DNA of 64,000 nt. Source: Kappaphycus alvarezii. Its lineage: Eukaryota > Rhodophyta > Florideophyceae > Gigartinales > Solieriaceae. This document shows, one piece after another, positions 13,040 through 25,794 of this stretch. Positions within the stretch are counted from its first letter, which is position 1. Each line of letters starts with the position of its first letter. Below the pieces are notes generated by a model that saw only the letters and a list, made by a program, of their open reading frames with translations, was not told the origin of the DNA and did no database searches. The DNA is taken from positions 124,001 to 188,000 of the forward strand of contig NADL03000082.1 of the NCBI GenBank assembly GCA_002205965.3. The letters run 5' to 3'. The position numbers were made by a program, and so were the translations under genes.

Positions 13040-16000
13040 TCAGATATGGATTATTACAGGTACATCATCAAGTTCCGAGTTGTGGCGCTGAAGATGGGTA
13101 ATTATTTCGACGAGTCGAATGATGTCGAATTGATGCTCCAAGTCAAACTGATGTGGACCTAAGTCCAGGCGCCACTCGAAGATAGGTTTGCTAACACCCC
13201 AAGCACTGTCAGGGACGATCAAATAGAGGGAAATGGATCGAGTATGACAGAGAACACGGATAAGGATGTCGAGCGGCGCAGCAAGGAGGTCCGGAGAAGA
13301 GATTTCGCGCTCGCGTATATTTTCACCTCCATTGACGCTTCATGCAAGGCAATGGTGCACAAGGTGATATGTCCGGGGAATGCATTGATGATTCCGAAAA
13401 CAAATTTTCAAGCCTTGTCTGAGTAATCAAATAATGCGAAGTTATCAAAGCTGCAAGAAGCAAATCTGTAGAAAGAATAGACGACCTTTGCTTAATCTAA
13501 CAGGACTTTAGAATTAATTAGCGAGCACAAGAGCGTAGGAAACACTATTTCAGAAATAAAGAGGGATCTTGCACTGCTGCGAGGTCCAACTGAAGACTTC
13601 GACATCACAGCAGAGGTTGTCATGGACGGTAAATACACCTACCACGAGGCGTTTTCGAAAGTAATTGTTCTTGAAACGCGTTTGCAGGAATCATAACTTG
13701 TTGAGGAGAAGGCTTTGTTGACTCAGAAGGGGATGAAAAAGAGCTTCTCATCTGGCAAGGCGGGACACTTAGCCAAGGATTTCTGGCGTATCAAGAATGA
13801 AAAGAAGAGTGGCAGCAAACGTCACAAAAGAAAGAAGCGTAAATGCTTTGTGTATGGAAAGGACGGGCATATTGCCAGTGACTGCAAGAGGGAGAAGCAA
13901 TAACACAATAATTACGCTACGGCAATGAAGGTTGTACAAAAAGAGGTGTTTAATGGTTCCAAGCGCCTGGAGTCGAGCAGATGGATTCTCGATTCGTTCT
14001 GCACAAGGTATATTAACGAAATTATGCGAGAATTTCATGAAATTCACAAACTCACAAGGGATTGCACATATTGATAACAATTGTGGGATAGCGTCTTTGG
14101 GCTACTGTACAGTGATATTGACAACAACTTTTAAGAAAAGGAAGAGCGTAGTAATGATAAATAGTACACTGTACACCTCTGACTTGATGTACAACTTGAC
14201 GTCTCCGTCCCATGCAAGGCGAAATCATTTCAAAGCCATTATTGGCAATGAGCATAACGATCCCTGCTCTGGTGTGCTCGAGATGCTGCAAAACCCGTCG
14301 AATAGAATTAACAAAGTGGGATTTGAAACAACTGACTGTTTATTCGAAGCGGTCGTCAGTCTGAGCGGCGGGATAGTCAACCTAACGAAGGACATCAAGG
14401 CGCCAAAATGCCATGCCCGATTGGGACATTGCGGTCATGAAGTCATGAATGAAACATTTTTACATGTCATTGGTATCAAGTAATCGGATGTTAGCAGTAC
14501 AGAATCGAATTGTGGGCCATGATGCGTACGCAGACGTGATCCATGAAGAACAAGCAGATTCTGCTACTCGACTGATCAGACGGGTATGCAGTGACGTGTT
14601 AGGTCCTATGAGGACTATCTCACTGGGTAAGTCGAAAATTTTTGTTACTTTACTAGCTGAATAAAGCGATTACTCAGTTGTGCTGTTCTTGCATCGCAAG
14701 AGTGAATCGGCAAGCGCAAAGGCTGAGATTAGACGAGAAATGGAGAATTTGTTCAATGTACGGACTGGAAAGCTCTCCTGTGTCAACCGGAAGACAATCA
14801 AATGGGTGAGGCCGTACGGTATTGGAGAGCATACTGGATACTAATTTCAGAGCTGGCTAAAGCAGAGGTTGGTAGAACATGAGGTGGCGACAGCTTACCC
14901 GCCGAAGTCAATCGGGCGAGCGGATTGCCTGAACCGAGCCCTAATGGATATGGCACGGACCATGCCGCTGCGCACAGAAAAGGGCCGGAATAATTTGTGG
15001 GTAGAGACATTTAATACCGCTTGTTTAATCCAAAATCGGTAATTTTGGTGAAGTTTTAAGCGCGACTGCACCCCCTTCGAGGTGATTAATGGGCACAAGC
15101 TCGATATCAGCCACCTGCGAAATTTTGGGTGTAGGGCTTTTGTTCACATGCGGAAATTGAAGCATGAGGACAAGTTCTACTCTCGCTCTAAATCGGGATG
15201 CTCATAGTCAATTGCAAAAGTTACACTTATAGGGTGGTGTTGGCGGATGGTAAGACCATTGCCGAAACAAAGGATGTTCCCCTCGATGAGGTCCCGGTGT
15301 CCGACACCGAAGTGAGCGACAATTTCATCGGGTTTGATGAAAGAAAAGATCCAGGGATTCTGCTGGACGACCAGTGAGCCCACAAGGACGACAAAAATAA
15401 GGGAAAAGATGACAAAACTATCGATGTGAGGGAGTCAGGTGGCGAGACATAAGTCAAACGTGAGCAGAACGACCACGAACCCGAGAGCGACCATGTGCCG
15501 CCTAGAGTAAATGCGGTAATTAGCGACCAAATCGACAGTATGCGTAATATCGACCTTAAGAAATTGACTTATCATCCAGAAATACGTCGAATTGTACGTC
15601 CCACAGCTGGTGAGGAACACATCTGTTTTGGTTATGAACAAGCGCACTTGGTATTGGAGACATCTACTGAGGATAAGAGAATACCTGCGTCCTAAGAGAA
15701 CGCTTTGAGAAAGACGACGCTGAAGAATGGCTAAAAGCGATGCGTGTCGAGTTTAATTCATTACAGAAACTGGACACGTGGGACTTGGTAAGGGTCCCTG
15801 CTGGTACGAAGGTTACTCGGACTAAATGGGTCCTGGACTTAAAGGAGGATGGGGAGGGAAACTTGATAATGCTGAAGGCTCGACTGGCCGCAAGGGTGTT
15901 TCGCAGATAGCTGGGATCAATTTACAGAGACATCCTCCCCTGTCTCTAAGTAGGCTACACTTCGCCTCATGATTTCCCTTTCAGCTCACTTTGGCTGGTG

Positions 16001-16620
16001 CAGTTCTATAATCGAAGTGAATAATGCGTTCGTAAATGCGCCGCTAAGGGAGGGCCTTAAAGTGGAACAGCCCGATTAATTCAAAGTCGAAGGCTTTGTA
16101 AACTGTGCATATCGACTGAACAAGGCACAGTAAAGTTTGCGTAAAGGATCAAGGAAATGTAATATCCATCTCGACAAGTTCTTGCGGAACATGGCTGAGA
16201 ACGGGTCAAGGCAGTCCCAATAATGTACCTACTAAGGACCATTAAGTGTTTTATGTTCTTAGTTGTTAAGTTGACAACATTGTGCTGATAGGGAACAATA
16301 ATCATGCAGTGAGTAGATTTATTCAATATTTCGAGAAGTATTTCGAGATACGCTGGTTGGAAAAGATTTACAGGTTTTTAGAATGAAAGTTAGGGACAGT
16401 GGATGTGAAGTTAAGCTCCAAAACCAGTCGATAATTCGGTGCGTTTTGAAGGCCTACGGAATGACTGAATGCAAACCGGTGGCTACGCTCGTTCCAGTGG
16501 TGCTGTTTTTGAGTACTGGAGCTCGATCGCAGGGAAAGTGCTGAAAAAATTATAAATTGGCTGCAGGTACGATCTTCCTGGCTCTTTGTTGTTCTTTTAC
16601 TGCTTCTGCAAAGTTCATTT
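13040..16620 (+). mobile_element. Ty1/copia retrotransposon relic (copia-1), plus strand
   Basis: The order of parts is that of Ty1/copia, with integrase before reverse transcriptase. Parts: gag-like region (about 13040-13700); CCHC zinc-knuckle region (13745-13900, with KRKCFVYGKDGHIASDCKRE); protease region with RWILDS (about 13975-14080); pre-integrase segment with CHARLGHCGHEVMNETF (about 14405-14460); integrase region (about 14500-15450); and reverse transcriptase (about 15690-16600, starting AEEWLKAMRVEFNSL and TKWVLDLKEDGEG). It is broken, with roughly ten or more breaks, and no LTR pair was recognised. It abuts gypsy-3, which reads towards it. Confidence 0.8.
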
Positions 16621-16639
16621 GCCTTATTGATAAAATATA

Positions 16640-19450
16640 TGGCCTGTCAAACGGGTATGGATGCAATTGTAATTGCAATGTTAACGGGGTTTAGCCTTAC
16701 CTCTTCATCTTTTTGGGACATGACTACTTCTAAAGCTCGATCAGATGTATCTGTTGCCACAATAAATGGATCTTTACACCCCGAATATATAATAAATTAA
16801 GGGACACGTAGCCTCTTTTAAGTTATTCAAATAAAATTTACATTTCTTTTTTCCAATAGAAAGTCCCACTTTTTGCCATCCCAGAATGTAACGGCACCGC
16901 TTTCGTAACAAAATATTTGATAACCGCTTCAGTAATAGGACGCTACACTCGCGCAGCTCCAAACGTCCGTTTTTGAACTTACATTTTTGGAATCGATCCC
17001 AGTTCCTGTTCTATGTTTCTCTTTTTTTCCCCTAATCGACCTTGATTCCACCTCGATCCACTAATTCGCACAATACCATGATTGAATCATGGGCGAAAAT
17101 CATTTACTCCATTTTATTTTCAAGCTGTACTCTGCTCTTCTTTCCACGAAGATCTTGAAATATCAAATATTCTTATCTAAATATTTACCAAAAATATCGC
17201 AACATCATCAGTGTACACCTGCGCAAATTTAAATCCTCCAAACCCTACTTTTTCATTCTTTAGAATGTTCCTGGTACAAGTTTTAGACCGAAAGTCATTA
17301 ACACTAATACGGAAGGACCAATTTGCTAGTTAAAGATGTTTTTACTTATAATTTTCATCCAAACGGATCTGCCAATATCCATTGTACCAGTCAATTGATG
17401 TGGAGAATCTCCCCTCTTTCAAGTATTACACTATTTGCTCCCTTTTATATCGTAACTCAATTGTATTTCATAGTTTCTGGTTTAGTTGTCGGTGGTCAAC
17501 GCGAAATCGAGACCCAAGACAACACGAAAACGTTGTCAACCGTGCCCATAGGTCTTGATATGTTTCCAGCTACAATCTTTATCCTTCTTGTAGTTGGAAC
17601 AGTTTCGAGAGCAATATTTGCCACAAAATGTTCTGAAATAAGATTTGGAACAGCATCCGAGACAGAAAGGGTTTGATTATTCGTTCCCACAATTCTGACC
17701 GGTAATATCTTAAGACGTCTTGGTGCTATCGAGGCCGAGTTAGAGAATAGTCTGTTTCTCGTATTGGTCTTATGAGGCTTCATAATCTTTTCTTAGCTGT
17801 TTCGTCCCAGCTGCTGCGTCCCTTGCTAATAGCTGACCAAACTTGATTCCAGTTGGTGCCAAAGCGAGCTCGGCTACCACCTTGTATTTCTTCACATTTT
17901 CGAATACATTTACCGGGATTCTTTTTACTTTTTCTGCTTTTTCATATTCCTTGTGATGACATTTTCCGTTTCCAGTAGAATTTGATCAAAGTTTTATTTC
18001 CAGAGGGGTATACGTGTTGTAATATGCTCAAGCACTTCATGGTTAAATCTTGGCTTCTTCAGTAGCATATCACCTTTTTCACCTCTATTCGCGTGTACTT
18101 GTCCGATTTGGCACCCGGACGCACTCGGGGTTGCTAACCGACGTCTCACGCAACGTCGTTACGAGGGCAAGGGAGACCTACGCAAAGGTAGAACAAGTCT
18201 TAACACAGCCTTCATGCTGCCGCGGCAGCGATGTCCAATGATGCGTGCTGGCCTCCAGCCAGTTTTTTAACGTTTTGAAGACTTCTTGTCAATCCTTTGC
18301 ATTTTAAGCTTTTACCCACATCACGATATCCCTCAGTACACAGCTGATCAAAATTTTCATGAATTGAAAACACCCAAAATTTCCTCTCTCGTCCGATTTT
18401 GTCGGCGATTAATACAATCCAGTCATTTTTCAGCGTATCATCCTTTCGTTTTTGTTAAAGTTTCATCTCAAGTCCATATTCTCGTTACATCTCCTTCATA
18501 GTGGCCCGACTGTTATCTTTAGTCCAGCAGTTGGTTTCATGATCAACTTGGCGACGGCAATTCACTCAACGAATATCTCTGTGAGGATTCTTCCGGCACC
18601 TACTTGCAAAGTCTCCAGGATTATGGCAGTACGAGCAGACTTCTATAGCCTTTCATATATATCGGATATATTTTTCTTGATGGTCAGAGTGAGGCTTTCC
18701 AACTGTGATGCTATCATGCCCAGTCGATTATCAGACCTCTTTTCCAGTCGTTTTTCCGAGGTTCTGAAATAGCGTCTGATATCTTCCAGCGCCGCTGGGC
18801 TGGTAGCTGGCCTTTGATAGTTCTTTTAAGAATGCGTGAATAAGACCGCTATACGTTCTCCCCTCGGTATTTCAGTAAGGGACTGAAATGTCTCGGAGTT
18901 CATAACAATCTCTACTATAGTTCATTGCAGGTTATTAAACTTATGAGGGGATTTGATAAGGGGTACTTCGGCGATACGGCTATCTCTCATTTCCGCCTAT
19001 ACATCATCTCTTATTTTGCTTGAAATTGAACCCGGCTTTCTCGTAGGGAATACAAAATATTGGGCTTAAGAAATCACTGAAGTTGAGGCGGGCTTCTATG
19101 GCGGTACGAATAATCTCATCTTGTTCAACTTCCTGACCATATTACTTCACAAGCCACTCATTTACCCCAGCGGAGTTGCGCCTATTTTCATTGAGAGACC
19201 AACCATCGATGAATATTACTTTGTATTTGCTCCTTGCATCACCAAAAGATAGGCAAAGATACTCGCGACCTTCTTTTCACTGATTTTACCATCATTGAAA
19301 TAGTAGAATATGTATAAAGAAAATCTTCGCGGTCTTCATTTATCTTCTTCTGGCCTATATACGGGCGGTATTAATATCTTTGAAAATATACCAGACAGAA
19401 AACGAACCTAAAACTTCCCAGCTCGAATACTTCTGATTCAACCTCCATTA
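16640..19450 (-). mobile_element. Ty3/gypsy retrotransposon relic (gypsy-3), minus strand
   Basis: This fossil of the same family as gypsy-1 and gypsy-2 reads leftwards. Parts in element order: gag (about 19450-18000); linker with AELALAPTGIKFGQLLARD (about 17900-17830); retropepsin-like domain (17783-17496, with VRIVGTNNQTLSVSDAVPN); reverse transcriptase (about 17420-17180, with SIDWYNGYWQIRLDENY and YTDDVAIF); and the start of RNase H (about 16790-16640, with PFIVATDTSDRALEVVMSQ). It is broken, with about ten breaks. The left edge meets copia-1, so one of the two may have truncated or been inserted into the other. No LTRs were identified. Confidence 0.8.
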
Positions 19451-19499
19451 TAAGAGTACCAAACGTTAGGTGTCATTCTCCAGAATATGATACTCTCCA

Positions 19500-20690
19500 A
19501 GTATATTATCCAAAGAAGGAGGCTTAACAAACGACAAGAGTACTACCGATGTATGTTTGTGTAAATGAGAAGAGATAAATAAGGACGGAGCGCGAAGGAG
19601 TTAAAATTGCCCGTAGAAAGGGTAAATTATACCAAATATGCTCAAAGGGTAGCGTTAAAGAAATGCTGAACACATAATTTGACTTTAAACTTCTGGAATA
19701 ATTTGTTCTGTACTTGAAGTTGTCTCATCTTGCTTGTCCTCTCCAGGAATAAGCAGTTTGCTCAGATTATATCGACTTTTCCGCAAACCTGTAAGTCCCA
19801 TAAAACCATATTAAATACCCTGAAATGCACTAAAAGGTATCCTTCAGACGAGAAAAACTAATAATAATACTATCAGGATAAGTATCTAGATTTTCTCCTA
19901 ACTATCTTAGTCCCCAATATCATAGCCAAAGAAATCCTCTAAAATATCCATTTCCCAGTGCAGTCCCTACAAATTTTATCGAACGGTTTAGAATGATAGA
20001 AAACCTTCTCTGACATAGCAAGCTCCTTAAATCCCTCCTCATGACCTTAAAACTCCTCTTCATCCCCACTAGAGGATTCTAAAATAAAACTTACTCCCTC
20101 AATTTCCCCACCGTCTTCCACAGAAGCTCTCTCATGGTTGTACAACAGAAGCTCCCATTGATACATACAATCGTCCTCACCTTCTAATCCCTCCACATCC
20201 GCCCCAGCCTCCTCCTACTCTACTTCCTTCTTTTCCTACTCTTCCTCTACCTCCTCCTTTGTCCTCTCCAAGCAGGTATGGTGGACCCACTCCCGAGAAA
20301 TTTCCCGGTCCATCCTTCAATGGTAGTCTTCGTATCAGGTTGACCCATTGGCCATCAAGTCCAGGGTGTTGAAGGAACATCGGACGCTGGATGCATTGGA
20401 GATGTTGAGGGAATGCGAAGTTTGGACATGTTGAGAGCAAAAGGGAGAGTGGGCGGATCTTGTGGTTGATGGAAAAGTTGTTGCTCCGACGAAGTTGATA
20501 TAGAATTTTACATAGGAAGATGTCTTCGAAAAGTTTCACGGCCTTGAACGAAATAAAAATGCGACACAGTGCTGCAGATTTGAATTTGCGTGCATTTAAG
20601 GGAATAATAATAAATCTGCTTGATAAAATATCAGGACTGAATTTGGAGTTGAAAGATGTCTTTTTGAAATAGGAGGACCAAATTTTCAAG
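19500..20690 (-). mobile_element. Acidic-ORF repeat family, copy A (oldest, degraded)
   Basis: This is the most diverged member of the family described at 59604-60976. Matching landmarks, read on the minus strand: the terminal GGAGGACCAAATTT block near 20670, the TATA region near 20500, the coding region about 20450-19920 where the DNA for the conserved arginine-rich segment can still be aligned, the C-terminal MDIL motif region near 19955, and the 3' tail to about 19500. It is fragmentary and old relative to copies B and D. Ends are not sharply defined. Confidence 0.7.
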
Positions 20691-20699
20691 CGCAAAATA

Positions 20700-23600
20700 G
20701 GAAATGGAGTTATACAGTGAGTTTTGATTCATAAACGAGAAGGACTGTAGGCTTCCTCTTCATTGAAAGAAAAAAGAGAACGGCATATTTGGAAAAGGAG
20801 AGGAAAATAATGGATCTCGGGGTAAAGGGAACAGAAATTTGCGGAAACGGGCAGTTTCGTAATGACACTCATCACTCCTTCCAGTACCCGATAGTTCCAA
20901 GTCTGCATTCATACCTCCGAGTTTACTAAAACTCTCTCAAACTTTCCTACAAGTCACAAATCGATGACGAGCAACCCCTATGTTCTATGGATGATACCCC
21001 TATTATATTCAACTTCGAAGGCGTCTGAGGGCAGGGGTCAACTGGACGCCCCGGTGAGATCATAACGAGCACGTAAACAGCCAAATTAATCTCTTTATGA
21101 TCTATACTTGTCATCATATGAGGACAAAGTTTGGGAATAAAGTTTTCAAACAAAAATATTCTTTTGCTGTCATTTTTTTCTAACTTATACTTTCAACATT
21201 AGTGAGGCTCGATCAAAACAAACTTCGCGGCAATTTTACCGCTATTCAGGGTACGAACTACTTTCCTCTACTTGGTAACATTCGAATTTAGAGCAAATTA
21301 GCCATATTTAATCCTTTAGATGAATGCTTAAGCCGAATTAGTGTATAGTTGGAGCCACTGAACACCTCTTAATGTAATTCTATATTTCATAGTATTGTCT
21401 AGTTAATACTTACGGGACCCCAAAAAGTTTTTAGTTACTGTACAGTTTTGTATGATAATGAGTTTTGTCTTCGTATTAGGACATAGCTGTTGCGGATAGA
21501 TAATATGGGGGGTTTGGGGGTTATTTTAATATATGAAATTTGTATTCGGTTGTATCTACGTCGCTAGGAGTTCTTTGTGCACGAAAATTTGTTACTGGGC
21601 ATTTTGTTGTCATTAAATTTTTCCTTAATGTAATGACAGTTCTTGACAAAGAGTTTGACTCTACTGGAACAACTGGATTAGTTACGGCTTGGTTGCACAT
21701 TGCAATATTTTATAAATTCTTTACCAATTGCAAGCAGCCATGCTATCCCATGCAAACTGGACCAATGTACGTCTTAAATATTGTCAGATTATATTAATTA
21801 GGCAGTCTTAAAGTTCCGAAATCGCTAGTTAGGATTAAAGCAGGGCTGTTCTACGGTAAACTCTTTGAATTTGCTACTGTTGGACTACATTTTACCTTCA
21901 ATATGTAGCTATTTCTAGTTCTATATAAACCCCATTTTAGAGCGGCCGGCTTAGCTTTGCTAACTTCAACCCCAATTTCAATCACATTTCAACCTAGAGC
22001 TCCACCCATGCGCCTAAAAACCTCATAATACCCTAACCGGTGATCTGTGACCTCTTATTTTTTCCCTCCAAATCGGGCTCGAAGCCTACCGACAGTGACG
22101 CTGCGTTGGGTATTTCGACCACGGCAGCGTGCCATTGGGTAAGCACCGATCCGACCTTGCTATATATTTCCATTGCACTACTGGCCACGTTCCGCCCGAC
22201 ATTGGTCAGCATCAGACTGGATTATATACAATTACGATTCCCTTTCTTTCAATTATCTTTGGTACCTTGGCGTTATCTTTACAGCGATTTATGATCATTA
22301 AAGAGAAAAAATATTTTTCAATATTTTCATTTTTCAGTTGATATTACTGCTAAATTGAGCTCTTTATCCCATATGTTCAGTTTGCAGTACTCATAATAAG
22401 ATATTCGTAAAACAGTTGTTCTCTCCGAGATTTTTCAGGAATGCTTTCGTCTCGTCTTCTTTCCACCGAATCTACTCAATAATACATTACAATTGCTCGA
22501 CATCATCTAAAATGGAGAGGGCCTTTGAAACTTTAAAATGTGTAGTTCGGTACGTTCCATAGAAATTTTCGGGCAAAAATATTATATTTAATTTTCCTCC
22601 TTTAATGTTTCAGATGTCGCGGCTCACTTTAAATCAAAGAATAATTTAGTTCCAAATGTTTGCTGGTACTATTTTAGGTTATTGAATGTAATCTGCAAGA
22701 ATTTGTAAATTATTTCAAAATAGATGAAAAATTCATTTAACAACAGAATGCTAAAGTCTCTCTCGTGAAGAACATATTCGAAGCGATTATTTGCAGACGG
22801 GAGTCGGCAATTCGGTATAACTTACTGTAATACTTTTGTAATAGAAAAAGAACTGGAAAATAGCTCTGAAAGCTTTGGAAAACCGGTGTGTCTCCCCTTT
22901 GGGTGTCAGCACAGAAAAAAGTTCCGTGGAAATATCAAATGATGTGTTTTTCTCAGAGAATTGGGTAACAAAAATCTTTTTGAGTCGGTTATTCGGTGGC
23001 ATCTCTATAGACTCGCTGTAAATTTTATCGAGGAACACCAATGATAAATCACCTTGTATCAGTACGTTAATTCGATAAATGTTGCTTCAATGCCCTTTTG
23101 AGTCGATTGCGTTTGTCTGGAGTACTTAAGAACAGAATTTACTATATTCTACGATATTAAGAACCCCACATATTCCACCCTTAACGATCCAGCGACACCG
23201 CTCCCCTTCGTAAAAATTTACGTAATTTAGTGCAGAGCTTAAGGCCAGAGCTGCTACGGGGCTTTCGACTCTAAACTGTTGACATTTGTTAAGAGTGATG
23301 TTCTCATTCTAAGGGAGATACAAGGAAAATATCTGCTTTTCACGAAATTTTTTGATTAAAACCTACTAAGATTAGAGTCAGTTGTAGACCAAACCTTTGA
23401 GAGGTCATGTTTAGCCACAGCTCTGATACGTTTTTCTACAAGGGGACGCAATGATGGTCTCTCAAATCTTTTCGGAACATTTTCATTTCTGTCGCTGGTA
23501 AAGATGTAATCGATGCATTTTTCGTTCAAAAACAACACTCAGTGGGCAATGTATCCGTAAAGAGTGGAAGAGTTAGATTTTTCGATATTAAGCTATAATC

Positions 23601-25790
23601 GAATAATTACCGAACAGCTCCACACAACTACAATCTACTCAGGGAGCTAACCTGAGATAGAAATAGATATTGGTCTACACTTCCTGGAAGCACACCCTCA
23701 GTATAAACATGTAGCAGTAGATGACTGAGAGTTTACAGGACTCGCATTATTCGCACCACTTGCATTTTCTATAACTGCGTCTCTGCTACACCACTGTGGA
23801 ATAGATTTTCACTGAATGATTGAATAATTCTAGAACTTCTCTTTTTTTAGAACTCAGCTTCCTCATCTTGCTTCGTAGAAACAGCATCTAGAACAGATAC
23901 TTGATTATTTCAAATCAAAATCGGTTTTACAATTAGCCAGAAGCAATATGGGTACCAGTATTTTGATTACGTTTGGAAGACCAGCAGAATAATACATTCG
24001 GGAAGAATGAGTATAAAAAAGGGATTGAAAACTCTCGACGGACTTACTATAACCACAGGAAATGCAGAAAGGTTCGAAAAAATTCAATTTATCCGTTTTC
24101 GACGACATGGAATCCACCTATAGGTCGCTGGAGCTATATCTTATGTACCACTTTACACTCAATTTCGTTGTCTGCAATACATATTAATATAAAGGTCTTT
24201 GGTTCCTTATTGAAATGAGAAGCTGTGAATTAAACATACACATATTTCTATTTTTGTATGGCTCTTATTATGCACTGGTCATCGGTGCCTCGTTTCAACC
24301 CACATATCCATCTAAACACTATGATCGATATCTGTCCTACTCATTATCGTTGCTTAAAATCAGTCCTCACTACTAGGTCCGCCGTAACTACCATTTGTAG
24401 GCTAGCATGGTTTGAACATCTTGGCCAAGAAATCATTATGAGTTACCATATCTCGCCAAACCCGTAGACAACACGAATAACGCTAAGATGTGAAGATGTT
24501 GAATAAACTTGTGGTTTTTTTTCTATCTGTGGTGATGAAAAATAAAGGTAATTTCAACTGTTCATTTCTATGCACCGATATCTACAATCGCTGCAACCTA
24601 TAAAAGAATGTTGGAGTACTAAATGAAACTCGGTAAGTTTTTGACTCCTGCATGAAGGGATCAGAGTTTTTTCAACTTAATACCATAAGGGCATACTCGA
24701 GTAGATTTTTGAGATAAAAACGGAATAATCATCTAGTGATATAGAATAAAGGTCCATAAATACATAACTATCTGTATGCAACTGCAAGTGAGGACCAAAA
24801 GAGGAATGTAATGCATAAATGAAAAGTTTCATGGGGAATGCCCCAGATCATATGGATTTTTTTTCAGATAGCATCAAATGAACAAAAAAAGTAGTACATG
24901 TCATTGAATACTCTTAATTATGATATTTAAATTAACCCAAAATATAATAATTTGTAAAAAATTGGTAAGCAACGGAACAATAACAAGTCTGTATCTCTTC
25001 CTAACTGATTTATCGAAGATAATGAAATGAAACAGATATATGACTATTTAGAGGATAGCTTAAGTCTATTTCACGCTGAAGTCGGGTGATGTGACTTGTA
25101 TTAAAATAACAAGGTTTCTTGTACGATTCATGAAGGGTTCAAGAAAACAAAGCCGACATATCAATTATTAATAATCAGATATCAGCAGAGGTCTCAACTT
25201 CGATAGATCTGAAGTATAAATTTAGGGAAAATTTTAATACCTAGTTGATATCAGAAAGGGGTCCAGTAACCATGTAGAAGTGCCAGATAAAGACCCTTAA
25301 GTTGAATGAAGCATGAGCTATGTATACCTTGGCGAGTAATGAGGGAAATTTTTACCACCAAACATTTGTGAGGTATAAAAATAGCATAATATCCTATATT
25401 TATCGTAATTTACGAGATTAGGTGTGTGCGAACTAGAAACTGAGCAAATTAAGCTATATTGAATGCAAATAGATGTTCCCATTTTTTCATGAGACTAAAT
25501 GCGCTACAGGTGTGAATGCTATAGCGCATTCGTGGAGGCCTTCATAGGAGTTCTGATATGTGCCACTTTCTAAAAAGTATTAAATAGGTGGCCTACTCTT
25601 AGAGCAAAGGAATAAGCCAGTATGATATGCCTCACATCTGCGTCTTTATTCAACATACCTCTCTATCTCATCCACAGCGGTTTTGATAGGCCTTATTATG
25701 TAGCATTCCTTACAGTAGTCCCGTACCGCTGGTTCAAATGGAACTCACAAAAAGTAAAATTGTTTCCCGAGTAGTCCGGTAAAAGCTAAC
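20700..25790. other. 5-kb AT-rich stretch without recognisable genes
   Basis: No open frame above about 85 codons shows any motif, and no transposon domain was recognised. Two small patches are repeated elsewhere. One is about 21505-21620 (GGGTTATTTTAATA then a GGTTGTATC block), similar to 43880-43975 and 62535-62640. The other is about 22120-22160, similar to 62705-62745. A piece at 23090-23120 matches the far end of the long mini-repeat (see 61805). The rest looks like decayed non-coding DNA. Confidence 0.5.
21505..21620 (+). repeat. Dispersed short repeat (TTATTTTAATA family), copy 1
   Basis: It shares the order GGGTTATTTTAAT, ATGRAA, GGTTGTATC with intervals at 43880-43975 and 62535-62640. 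Identity by eye is moderate, so these are old copies. The GGGTTATTTTA block also resembles the mini-repeat core (GGGTGTTTTACT), so the two may be distantly related. Confidence 0.4.
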
Positions 25791-25794
25791 TGAA

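Noticed and set aside
20177-20695. 172-codon minus-strand open frame in copy A as a gene
   Set aside because: Its frame differs from that of the family ORF over most of its length; the Gly-rich end is an out-of-frame reading of the acidic block.
25720-25750. GGTTCAAAT as a tRNA B box
   Set aside because: No A box or cloverleaf could be fitted around it.
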